DNA of 64,000 bases, from the NCBI GenBank assembly GCA_964243295.1, contig CAXTEJ010000015.1:1-64000 (forward strand), read 5' to 3'. Source of the stretch: CAXTEJ01 sp964243295 (GTDB taxonomy: Bacteria > Actinomycetota > Actinomycetes > Actinomycetales > Angustibacteraceae). The position numbers were made by a program, and so were the translations under genes. Every line of letters begins with the position of its first letter. Within the stretch, counting starts at the first letter, position 1. Below, one piece after another: positions 26,370-33,668 of this stretch. Under the pieces are notes generated by a model. It had not been told where the DNA came from. It did not search any database and worked only from the letters and a program-made list of their open reading frames with translations.

Positions 26370-27937
26370 GCGCCGTGGCGGCCGTGCGGCGACCGGCCGT
26401 GCCGACGGTCGGCCGCCGGCCGCGCCCGCTCGCGCACGGATTGCTGCTCGTCGCCGGCGTCGCGCTGGTCGCGGCGCTCGCCGGGCACGACGTGCGCAGC
26501 ACGCGCGGTGGGCAGGCCGCCGTCGACGAGCCGCAGTACCTGCTGACGGCCCTGTCGCTGTGGCACGACCACGACCTCGACATCAGCGACGAGCTGGCGG
26601 GCGGGCAGTGGCGCTCGTTCGCCGACGAGCCGCTGCCGCAGCAGACGCTGCCGCTGGCCGACGGCCGCCAGGTCAGCCCCCACGACCCGCTGCTCGCCCT
26701 GCTGCTCGCCGCACCCGTCGGGCTGGGGGGGCTCGCCGGCGCCAAGGCCGCGCTCGCGCTCGTCTCCGCCGCCACTGCCGCGCTCACGGTCTGGACGGCG
26801 GTGCGCCGGCTGGCCGTGCCCGCCGCCGTGGCCGTCCCCGGCGCGGCGCTCGCCTTCGCCTCGCCGCCGCTGGTCGTCTACGCCCAGCAGGTCTACCCCG
26901 AGCTGCCCGCGGCGCTCGCGACCCTCGCGGCGGTCGCGGTGCTCACCGGTCCGGCCCTCGTCGCGGCCCGCTCGACCGCCGGCGCAGCGGCGAGCCTCGC
27001 CGGCGTCGGCCTCGCCGTGAGCGCCCTGCCCTGGCTCGGCGTCAAGTACGCACCCGTCGCCGCCGCGCTCGCCGCCGTCGCCCTGTGGCGGCTGCGCCAC
27101 CGCACCCGGCGGGCGGCTGCGCTCGCAGGTGGGCTGGTCGCAAGCGGTGCCGCCTACCTGCTCGTGCACCGGCTGGCCTGGGGCGGCTGGACCGTCTACG
27201 CCGCGGGCGACCAGTTCGCCGACACCGGCGAGCTGAGCGTCGTGGGCGTCAGCCCCGACTACGTCGGCCGGTCGCTGCGGCTCGTGGCGCTGCTGGTCGA
27301 CCGCGGCTACGGCCTGGCCGCCTGGACGCCGGCCTGGCTGCTGGTCGTGCCCGCGGTCGGCGCGGGCCTGGGTGCCCTGCTGGTGCGCCGCCGTGCCACC
27401 GGGAGGCCCGCTGAGCCGCTCGCCGCGCACGCCGACGTCCTGCTGCTGCCGCTGCTCGCGGGGTGGGCCACGGCCACCTGGGCGGCGCTGACCATGCACG
27501 GCTTCTGGTGGCCGGGCCGGCAGGTCGTGGTCGTGCTGCCGCTGGCGCTGCTGCTCGTGCTCGTCCTCGTCGCTCGGGCACCGACCACCTGGCGCGTGGC
27601 CGCGGCCGCCATGGGGCTGGCGGGCGTCGCGACGTACGCCGCCCTCGTCGTCTCCGGTCTCGACGGCCGCACCACCTGGGTCACCGACCGCGAGCTCGTC
27701 ACCGGCGCGCCGGCGTTCACGTGGCTGCAGCCGCTGTGGCCCGACTACCGGGTGCTGTCGGCGCCCGGTTCGACCCCGAGCTCCCACTCCGGCGAGCTCG
27801 CCGGCCACCTCGCGTGGTCGCTCGCCCTCGGGGTCGCCCTGCTCGTCCCGGTGCTCCGTGCCGCCCGCGCGGGCCCTCCACGCGCTGCCGAACTCTCCCC
27901 GCTCACCCGCCCCTCGCCCTCGGAGGCACCTCGATGA
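26366..27937 (+). CDS. Multi-pass GT-C-like (PMT/ArnT-type) membrane glycosyltransferase candidate
   Basis: The 523-aa protein has about 10-12 hydrophobic helices. After the first helix it has an acidic loop motif (AAVDEPQYLLTALSLWHDHD) placed like the catalytic Asp/Glu of polyprenyl-phosphate-dependent GT-C enzymes. The rest is a string of Ala/Val/Leu-rich helices and a short lumenal tail. GTG 26366 overlaps the epimerase stop. If it is a glycosyltransferase it would take a lipid-linked sugar, perhaps that made by the divergent fusion protein, to an extracytoplasmic acceptor. Function is by analogy only. Confidence 0.65.
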   Translation: MSAVAAVRRPAVPTVGRRPRPLAHGLLLVAGVALVAALAGHDVRSTRGGQAAVDEPQYLLTALSLWHDHDLDISDELAGGQWRSFADEPLPQQTLPLADGRQVSPHDPLLALLLAAPVGLGGLAGAKAALALVSAATAALTVWTAVRRLAVPAAVAVPGAALAFASPPLVVYAQQVYPELPAALATLAAVAVLTGPALVAARSTAGAAASLAGVGLAVSALPWLGVKYAPVAAALAAVALWRLRHRTRRAAALAGGLVASGAAYLLVHRLAWGGWTVYAAGDQFADTGELSVVGVSPDYVGRSLRLVALLVDRGYGLAAWTPAWLLVVPAVGAGLGALLVRRRATGRPAEPLAAHADVLLLPLLAGWATATWAALTMHGFWWPGRQVVVVLPLALLLVLVLVARAPTTWRVAAAAMGLAGVATYAALVVSGLDGRTTWVTDRELVTGAPAFTWLQPLWPDYRVLSAPGSTPSSHSGELAGHLAWSLALGVALLVPVLRAARAGPPRAAELSPLTRPSPSEAPR

Positions 27938-28122
27938 ACCGCCCGACGCGTTCCCTCGCCGCCGCTGCCGTGCTCGCGCTGGCCCTCGCCGGCTGCTCCG
28001 ACGACGGCAGCAGCGTGCAGAACCCCGGCTCCGGGTCGGGCTCGGGCTCCGGCTCGGTCGAGACCAGCACGCCCACACCCACCCCGTCAGGCACGCCGTC
28101 ACCCACCACCAGCGGGAGCTAG
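27934..28122 (+). CDS. 62-aa Ser/Gly/Thr/Pro-rich mini-lipoprotein
   Basis: The signal peptide ends in lipobox LAGC, giving lipidated Cys near residue 23. The mature chain is only about 40 residues: an acidic start (SDDGSS), a (GS)n stretch, then Thr-Pro repeats (ETSTPTPTPSGTPSPTTSG). ATG 27934 overlaps the upstream stop (ATGA), and the FTR1 gene begins 3 nt after its stop, so it is firmly inside the operon. The tail resembles a mucin-like O-glycosylation substrate. It could alternatively be a surface spacer or an accessory to the permease. Homologues are not recognisable by eye. Confidence 0.75.
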   Translation: MNRPTRSLAAAAVLALALAGCSDDGSSVQNPGSGSGSGSGSVETSTPTPTPSGTPSPTTSGS

Positions 28123-28125
28123 GCC

Positions 28126-28992
28126 ATGACCGTCCCCTTCTTCATCATGCTCCGCGAGGGCTTCGAGGCCGCGCTGGTCATCGCGATCCTCTACGCCTAC
28201 CTGCGCAAGACCGGGCGGGGCGACCTGCTGGTGCCGATGTGGGCCGGTGTCGCGACCGCCGCCGCCATCTCCGTCGGCGCCGGCATCGTGCTGCACCTGA
28301 CGGTCGACGGCCTGACCGGCGACGCACGGCTGTGGGCCTTCGCGGGCATCGCGCTGTTCGCCGTCGCCGTGCTCACCTGGATGATCTTCTGGATGCGCTC
28401 GCACGCGCGGTCGATGAGCCGTGAGCTGCGCTCGGGCATGGACGACGCGATGTCGCGCCGCGACAACGTGCGGCTCGGTGTCGTGGCCGCCGCGTTCCTC
28501 GCCGTCCTGCGCGAGGGCCTGGAGGCGGCGCTGTTCCTCGTCGCCGCCGCCACGGACGACGACGGCTCGCGCGTGCTGGTCGGCGGCCTGCTCGGCCTCG
28601 CCGTCGCGCTCGTCGCCGGCTGGGTGGTCGTGGTCGGCGGCAAGCGCATGCCGATGAAGCAGTTCTTCACCGTCACCGGCGTCATGCTGATCGTCTTCGC
28701 GGCCGGCCTGCTGGCCCGCGCCGTGGCCTACCTGCAGAGCGCGGGCGCGGCGATGGTGCTCACCGGCAACGCCTACGACGTCACGCGGTACGAGTCGCTG
28801 ACCACCAGCAGCGAGATCGGCAAGTTCCTGGCCGCCATGACCGGCTGGGACCCCCGCCCGTCGTACCTGCAGGTGCTGGTGTGGGTGCTCTACCTGGTCG
28901 TCGTCAGCTCGCTGTTCCTGCGTCGCTCGGCTCCGTCGCAGCCGGCTCCGGCGCCGGCAGGCGCTGCGCCCGAGACAGCGCCGTCTCGCTGA
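28126..28992 (+). CDS. FTR1-family iron permease (EfeU-like)
   Basis: The 288-aa membrane protein of the FTR1/EfeU family imports ferric iron in related systems. It has seven-helix-like hydrophobicity and both hallmark REXXE iron motifs: R10-E-G-F-E14 in the first helix and R129-E-G-L-E133 in the fourth. No EfeO or EfeB partner is present in the window. It is the last gene of the unit preceded by the IdeR box, consistent with iron-controlled uptake. Its last 89 nt overlap, on the opposite strand, the end of the RNase D gene. Confidence 0.9.
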   Translation: MTVPFFIMLREGFEAALVIAILYAYLRKTGRGDLLVPMWAGVATAAAISVGAGIVLHLTVDGLTGDARLWAFAGIALFAVAVLTWMIFWMRSHARSMSRELRSGMDDAMSRRDNVRLGVVAAAFLAVLREGLEAALFLVAAATDDDGSRVLVGGLLGLAVALVAGWVVVVGGKRMPMKQFFTVTGVMLIVFAAGLLARAVAYLQSAGAAMVLTGNAYDVTRYESLTTSSEIGKFLAAMTGWDPRPSYLQVLVWVLYLVVVSSLFLRRSAPSQPAPAPAGAAPETAPSR

Positions 28993-30175
28993 GGGCCGTG
29001 CGCAGCAGCGGTCCGACCAGCTCGACCTGCCACGGGCGGGCGCCGAGCCCCAGCAGGGTCGGCTCGAGCTCGTCCTCGTGCGGCGGGTGCCACAGCACGC
29101 GCCTGATGAGGTCGGGGGTCATGAGGTTCTCGGCCGGCACCGCGAGCTGCTCGGACAGCTCGGCGATGGCCTCGCGGGCGGTCGCGAGCCGGGCGGCGGC
29201 ATCGGGGTCGCGGTCGGCCCACGCCCGCGGGGCGGGCGGCGCGTCGGACGGGACGGTGAGGGTCGGCAGGGCGGACTCGGGCAGCGCGCGGGCCCGGGTG
29301 ACCGCCTCCAGCCACGTCCGCCCCGCCCGGCGCGCGGCCGGACCGCGGAAGCCCGGCAGCGCCAGCAGCTCCTCGACCGTGGTCGGCAGCGCGCCCGCGG
29401 CCTGCACGATCGCGGCGTCGGGCAGCACCCGGCCGGGCGCGATGTCGCGCTGGCGCGCCACCGAGTCGCGGGTGCGCCACAGCTCGCGCACGGCCGCGAC
29501 CTGACGTCGTCCGCGCAGCTTGTGCATGCCGCTGGTGCGCCGCCACGGGTCGGTGCGGGGCGCCGGCGGTGGGGCGGCGGCGATGGCGGTGAACTCCTGC
29601 TCGGCCCACGCCAGCTTGCCCTGGTCGCGCAGCAGCGCCTCGACCTCGTCGCGCAGCTGCACCAGCACCTCGACGTCGAGCGCGGCGTAGCGCAGCCACG
29701 GCTCGGGCAGCGGGCGGGTCGACCAGTCGACCGCCGAGTGCTCCTTGGCCAGGGTCAGCCCGAGCAGCTGCTCGATGACCGCGCCGAGGCCGACGCGTGG
29801 CAGCCCGGCGAGCCGGGCGCCGAGCTCGGTGTCGAAGAGCCGGTCGGGGCGCATGCCGACCTCGGCGAGGCACGGCAGGTCCTGGCCGGCCGCGTGCAGC
29901 ACCCACTCGACGCCGCGCAGCGCCTCGCCGACGATCGACAGGTCGGGGCAGGCGACGGGGTCGACCAGCCAGCTGCCGGAGCCCTCGCGGCGCAGCTGCA
30001 CCAGGTAGGCGGCCTGGCCGTAGCGGTAGCCGGAGGCCCGCTCCGCGTCGACCGCGACGGGCCCGGTACCCGCCCGCAGCGCCTCGGCGGCGCGCACCAG
30101 CTCGTGCTCGGTGACGACGACGTCAGGCACCCCCTCGCGGGGCTCGAGGAGCGGGACGGCGTCGACGTTCGTCAC
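28904..30175 (-). CDS. rnd: Ribonuclease D-like 3'-5' exoribonuclease
   Basis: The 423-aa protein has a DEDD-y exonuclease domain followed by an HRDC domain. Catalytic acids appear in VAVDAERASGY, HAAGQDLPCL and RYAALDVEVL, and the HRDC region lies at about residues 210-290. It trims the 3' ends of stable RNAs in the cytoplasm. Actinobacteria commonly keep this gene with the LuxR-type regulator, DUF3000 and hem genes seen here. GTG 30175 has no strong ribosome site. The 3' end overlaps the convergent iron permease gene by 89 nt. Confidence 0.9.
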   Translation of the reverse strand: MTNVDAVPLLEPREGVPDVVVTEHELVRAAEALRAGTGPVAVDAERASGYRYGQAAYLVQLRREGSGSWLVDPVACPDLSIVGEALRGVEWVLHAAGQDLPCLAEVGMRPDRLFDTELGARLAGLPRVGLGAVIEQLLGLTLAKEHSAVDWSTRPLPEPWLRYAALDVEVLVQLRDEVEALLRDQGKLAWAEQEFTAIAAAPPPAPRTDPWRRTSGMHKLRGRRQVAAVRELWRTRDSVARQRDIAPGRVLPDAAIVQAAGALPTTVEELLALPGFRGPAARRAGRTWLEAVTRARALPESALPTLTVPSDAPPAPRAWADRDPDAAARLATAREAIAELSEQLAVPAENLMTPDLIRRVLWHPPHEDELEPTLLGLGARPWQVELVGPLLRTALSETALSRAQRLPAPEPAATEPSDAGTAS

Positions 30176-30240
30176 TCACTCACCGTAAGGGGTCGCGCCG
30201 ACACCCAGAGCGAGTGGCCCGCCGTCCGCCCGGGGGTGCC

Positions 30241-30843
30241 TCAGCTGATGACGCCGGCGCGCAGCGCCATCATCACCATCTCGGCCCGGTCGCCCGTGCC
30301 GAGCTTGCGGGCGATGCGGGCCAGGTGGCTCTTGACCGTCAGCGCCGACAGACCCAGCTTGACGCCGATCTCCTTGTTGGAGCGGCCGTTCGCGACGTGC
30401 TGCAGCACCTCGATCTCGCGGCCCGACAGCTGCCCGCCCAGCGAGCTGGTCGGGGCCATCGCCACGGGTGCCACGGCCCGGCCGGACACCAGGAAGCACC
30501 GGACGCCCGCGTTCAGCGCCGCGCGCACGGTGTAGGGGTCGTCCAGCGACGACAGGACGATCGCGCGCTGCCAGCCGCGGGCCCGCAGGTCCGCGACGAG
30601 CGACAGCCCCGAGCCGTCGCCCAGGGTCACGTCGACCATGCACAGCTCGCGGGGGCCCATGGCCATGGCGCGCTGGCGGGCCTCACCCACGGTGGAGGCC
30701 TGCACGACCTCACGCGCGCCGAGGGCCCGCAGGGTGCGGCTGATGGCTTCGCGCGCGCCGAGCTGACTGACCACCACGAGGGCGCTGAAGCGGCCGGTGC
30801 GCGGCAGCGGTGCCAGGCCCACCCGTTCGACGACTGCTGCCAC
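30241..30843 (-). CDS. Response-regulator-like LuxR-family transcription factor
   Basis: The 200-aa protein has an N-terminal receiver-like domain (residues ~20-125) with a possible phospho-Asp in LCMVDVTLGDGSGL and a C-terminal LuxR helix-turn-helix (LSGREIEVLQHVANGRSNKEIG, continuing to LTVKSHLARIARKLG). The usual paired acidic residues at the receiver N-terminus are not obvious, so phosphorylation may be lost. No sensor kinase is adjacent. It follows DUF3000 and precedes RNase D on the same strand. Target genes are unknown. Confidence 0.85.
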   Translation of the reverse strand: MAAVVERVGLAPLPRTGRFSALVVVSQLGAREAISRTLRALGAREVVQASTVGEARQRAMAMGPRELCMVDVTLGDGSGLSLVADLRARGWQRAIVLSSLDDPYTVRAALNAGVRCFLVSGRAVAPVAMAPTSSLGGQLSGREIEVLQHVANGRSNKEIGVKLGLSALTVKSHLARIARKLGTGDRAEMVMMALRAGVIS

Positions 30844-30956
30844 GGTCGTACTCCGTCTCGCTCAGGACGGACCCCCCGGCCAGGTGCCGTGGTCGTCGAC
30901 CGTCCCGGGAACCATCGGCACGACGGGCGGTCATCTTGACCCACGGCCGGGACGCG

Positions 30957-31556
30957 TCAGCGCCGGCGGGCGGGCAGGGGGCTGACGCCCTCGGGCAGCG
31001 GCGGCAGGCCGGCGACCGTGCACAGCAGGTCGGCCCAGCCCTGCAGGTGCACGCCGAGGTCGCCGCCGAGCGGCGTCCACGACCCCCGCACTTCGATCTC
31101 GACGCTGGCGGGGCGGTCGGCGAGCGCCCCGAAGCTCTGCGAGACCACGCGCGTGACGGTGCCGCCAGCCTGCACGAAGGGGGCGTCGTGCGTGGCGAGC
31201 GAGTCGAGCAGCCACGACCAGCCGACCTCACCCAGCATCGGGTCGGCGCCCAGCTCGGGCTCGAGCTCGGCGCGCACGAACGTCACGGCGCGGAACGTGC
31301 CGTCCCACGGCTCGGGAGCCGAGGGGTCGTGCAGCAGCACGAACCGGCCGCTCGCCAGCTCGTCCGGCTCGTCGCCACCGGGCAGCGCCGGTCGGGCGAG
31401 GACGTCGGCGGTGAGCGCGACGGCGTACGGCGAGATCCGCTGGGGCGCGGGCACCTCGGTCAGCACGACCTCGGGGCGCAGCCGCGCCGAGCGCAGCTGC
31501 GCCAGCGCCCTCGTGAACTCCTCGGGGGGGCCCTCGGGCGTGGAGCGGCTGATCAC
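30957..31556 (-). CDS. DUF3000 family protein
   Basis: The 199-aa soluble protein of unknown function matches the actinobacterial DUF3000 pattern (PEVVLTEVPAPQRISPYAVALTADV, GRFVLLHDPSAPEPWDGTFR, LGEVGWSWLLDSL). It has no signal peptide or membrane segment. GTG 31556 is divergent from the EamA exporter gene. The family is often found beside hemE and RNase D, as here, but no biochemical role is known. Confidence 0.8.
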   Translation of the reverse strand: MISRSTPEGPPEEFTRALAQLRSARLRPEVVLTEVPAPQRISPYAVALTADVLARPALPGGDEPDELASGRFVLLHDPSAPEPWDGTFRAVTFVRAELEPELGADPMLGEVGWSWLLDSLATHDAPFVQAGGTVTRVVSQSFGALADRPASVEIEVRGSWTPLGGDLGVHLQGWADLLCTVAGLPPLPEGVSPLPARRR

Positions 31557-31655
31557 CGCGCCATCACGACCCCATCACGACCCCGGCCTGGTTCGTCACC
31601 GCGCCACGGTACGCCGGCGCCCGCAGCCGCCCGGGGCGGCGCGCCGTCGCGACCC

Positions 31656-31661
31656 TAGGCT
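31656..31661 (+). promoter_or_regulatory. Leaderless -10 element of the EamA gene
   Basis: TAGGCT lies 6 nt before GTG 31668, so transcription would start on that codon. Confidence 0.5.
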
Positions 31662-31667
31662 GCCGTG

Positions 31668-32495
31668 GTGGCCGTCCTGCTCGCACTGCTGTCCAGCCTG
31701 ATGTGGGGCGCCTCCGACTTCGGCGGCGGGCTGCTGTCACGCCGGCTCCCGGCGTACGCCGTCGTGGCGGCCTCGCAGGCGGTCGGGCTCATCACGGTCG
31801 GCGTGGTCGCGGTGGTCACCGGCGCGTACGACGACCCGACCGGCTGGCTGCCGTGGGCCGTGGGCGCGGGGCTCGCCGGGGCGACGGGGCTGCTGTGCTT
31901 CTACACCGCCCTCGGCAGCGGCACCATGGGCGTGGTCTCGTCGATCGCGGCCCTCGGCGCGATCGTGCCGGTGCTGGTGGGCGTCGTCCTGGGCGACCGG
32001 CCGTCCACCCTGGGGATCGCCGGCATCGCGCTCGCCGTGGCCGGGGCGTTCGGTGCGAGCGGCCCCGAGCTGCGCAGCGGGTCGTCGGCGCGGCCGGTGC
32101 TGCTGGCGGCCGTCGCCGGGGTCGCCTTCGGCGCCGCACTCACCTTCATCGAGCGCGGGTCGCGGTACAGCGCCGTGATGACGCTGACCGGCATGCGGCT
32201 CACGAGCGTGGTGCTGTTCGTCCTCGCCGCGATCGGGCTGCGCAACCTCGGCGGCCTGCGCCCGCGCGACCTGCCGTCGATCGCGCTCGTCGGCATCGGC
32301 GACGTCGCGGCCAACCTGACCTTCGCGCTCGCCAGCCAGCGGGGGATGCTCAGCGTCACCGGCGCCGTCGGGTCGCTCTACCCGGTCGTCACCGCCCTGC
32401 TGGCGCGCGTCGTCCTGGACGAGCGGCTGCGGCGGGTGCAGCAGGTGGGCGTCGCGGCGGCGGTCGCGGGCGTGGTGCTGGTGTCGGTGGGCTGA
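31668..32495 (+). CDS. EamA/DMT-superfamily exporter
   Basis: The 275-aa membrane protein has about 10 helices in two EamA repeats (residues ~5-135 and ~145-275). It probably exports a small metabolite; the substrate is unknown. The first helix contains LMWGASDFGGGLLSRR, a recognisable EamA start, and the second repeat has GVAFGAALTFIERGSRYS. GTG 31668 is preferred over in-frame GTG 31665 because it is 6 nt from a TANNNT -10 element. Confidence 0.88.
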   Translation: MAVLLALLSSLMWGASDFGGGLLSRRLPAYAVVAASQAVGLITVGVVAVVTGAYDDPTGWLPWAVGAGLAGATGLLCFYTALGSGTMGVVSSIAALGAIVPVLVGVVLGDRPSTLGIAGIALAVAGAFGASGPELRSGSSARPVLLAAVAGVAFGAALTFIERGSRYSAVMTLTGMRLTSVVLFVLAAIGLRNLGGLRPRDLPSIALVGIGDVAANLTFALASQRGMLSVTGAVGSLYPVVTALLARVVLDERLRRVQQVGVAAAVAGVVLVSVG

Positions 32496-32526
32496 GCGTC
32501 GCCCGGGCGGGCCGACCCCGCCGTGG

Positions 32527-32532
32527 GACGAT
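32527..32532 (+). promoter_or_regulatory. Possible leaderless -10 element of hemE
   Basis: GACGAT (NANNNT) lies 7 nt before GTG 32540. The same hexamer occurs 6 nt before the ppk2 start codon at 57572. Confidence 0.35.
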
Positions 32533-33586
32533 GAGCCGCGTGACCACCACCCCCGCCCCCGCGCTCACCCGCTCGCCGTTCCTCGCGGCCTGCCGGCGGC
32601 AGCCGGTGAGCCGGGTGCCGGTGTGGTTCATGCGTCAGGCCGGTCGCTCGCTGCCGGAGTACCGCCGGGTGCGCGAGGGCATCTCGATGCTCGAGTCGTG
32701 CGCGCGCCCCGACCTCGTCACCGAGATCACGCTGCAGCCGGTGCGCCGCTACGGCGTCGACGCGGCCATCTTCTACAGCGACATCGTGGTGCCGCTCAAG
32801 GCCATCGGCGTCGACCTCGACATCGTGCCCGGCGTCGGGCCCGTGGTCGCGCAGCCCTTCCGCAGCCGCGCCGACCTCGACCGGCTGCCCGAGCTCACCG
32901 TCGCCGACGTGCCGTACGTCGACCAGGCCGTGCGCCAGCTCGTGGCCGAGCTCGACGGCACGCCACTCATCGGCTTCGCCGGCGCGCCGTACACGCTCGC
33001 GTCCTACCTCGTCGAGGGCGGCCCGTCGAAGAACCACGAGCGCACCAAGGCGCTCATGTACGGCGACCCCGACCTGTGGTCGGCCCTGCTCGACCGCCTC
33101 GGCCGGGTGGCCGGCGCGTTCCTGCGCGTCCAGGCCCAGGCCGGCGCGAGCGCGGTGCAGCTGTTCGACTCGTGGGTCGGCGCGGTGCCGCTGCGCGACT
33201 ACCGCGCGCTGATCGCGCCTCACTCGGCCACGGCGCTCGCGGCGGTCGCCGACCTCGGGGTGCCCCGCATCCACTTCGGCGTCGGCACCGGCGAGCTGCT
33301 CGGCGCGATGGGCGAGGCGGGCGCCGAGGTCGTGGGCGTCGACTTCCGGGTGCCGCTCGACGAGGGCAGCCGCCGCATCGGCCCCGACCACGCGGTGCAG
33401 GGCAACCTCGACCCGGCGCTGCTGTTCGCGCCGACGCCGGTGCTCGAGCAGCGGGTGCTCGAGACCCTCGAGGCCGGACGTCGCGCCCCCGGCCACGTCT
33501 TCAACCTCGGCCACGGCGTGCCCCCCGACGCCGACCCGGGCCAGCTGCAGCGGGTCGTCGACCTGGTGCACGCCGCCGAGGTCTGA
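32531..33586 (+). CDS. hemE: Uroporphyrinogen decarboxylase
   Basis: It removes four carboxyl groups from uroporphyrinogen III to give coproporphyrinogen III. With ATG 32531 the product is 351 aa. The signature WFMRQAGRSLPEYR lies near residue 34, followed by FYSDIVVPLKAIGVDLDIVPG, FAGAPYTLASYLVEG and the late VQGNLDPALL and HVFNLGHGV. GTG 32540 is an alternative start that would fit a leaderless transcript. hemG and hemQ, the next enzymes of the coproporphyrin-dependent route, lie 1.3 kb downstream. Confidence 0.96.
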   Translation: MSRVTTTPAPALTRSPFLAACRRQPVSRVPVWFMRQAGRSLPEYRRVREGISMLESCARPDLVTEITLQPVRRYGVDAAIFYSDIVVPLKAIGVDLDIVPGVGPVVAQPFRSRADLDRLPELTVADVPYVDQAVRQLVAELDGTPLIGFAGAPYTLASYLVEGGPSKNHERTKALMYGDPDLWSALLDRLGRVAGAFLRVQAQAGASAVQLFDSWVGAVPLRDYRALIAPHSATALAAVADLGVPRIHFGVGTGELLGAMGEAGAEVVGVDFRVPLDEGSRRIGPDHAVQGNLDPALLFAPTPVLEQRVLETLEAGRRAPGHVFNLGHGVPPDADPGQLQRVVDLVHAAEV

Positions 33587-33607
33587 CGCGCTCGCAGCGG
33601 AGGGCGC

Positions 33608-33662
33608 GAGAGTGCGAAAAGGGTGGCTTGCAGGCTCGTCAAGGCGCCCTTTCTGCACTCTC
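33608..33662. terminator. Long inverted repeat between convergent hemE and DUF4349 genes
   Basis: GAGAGTGC (33608-33615) pairs with GCACTCTC (33655-33662). AAAGGG/CCCTTT and CTTG/CAAG continue the stem towards a short loop. The position between two convergent stops suggests a bidirectional terminator, though U-tracts are short. Confidence 0.6.
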
Positions 33663-33668
33663 GATGCG

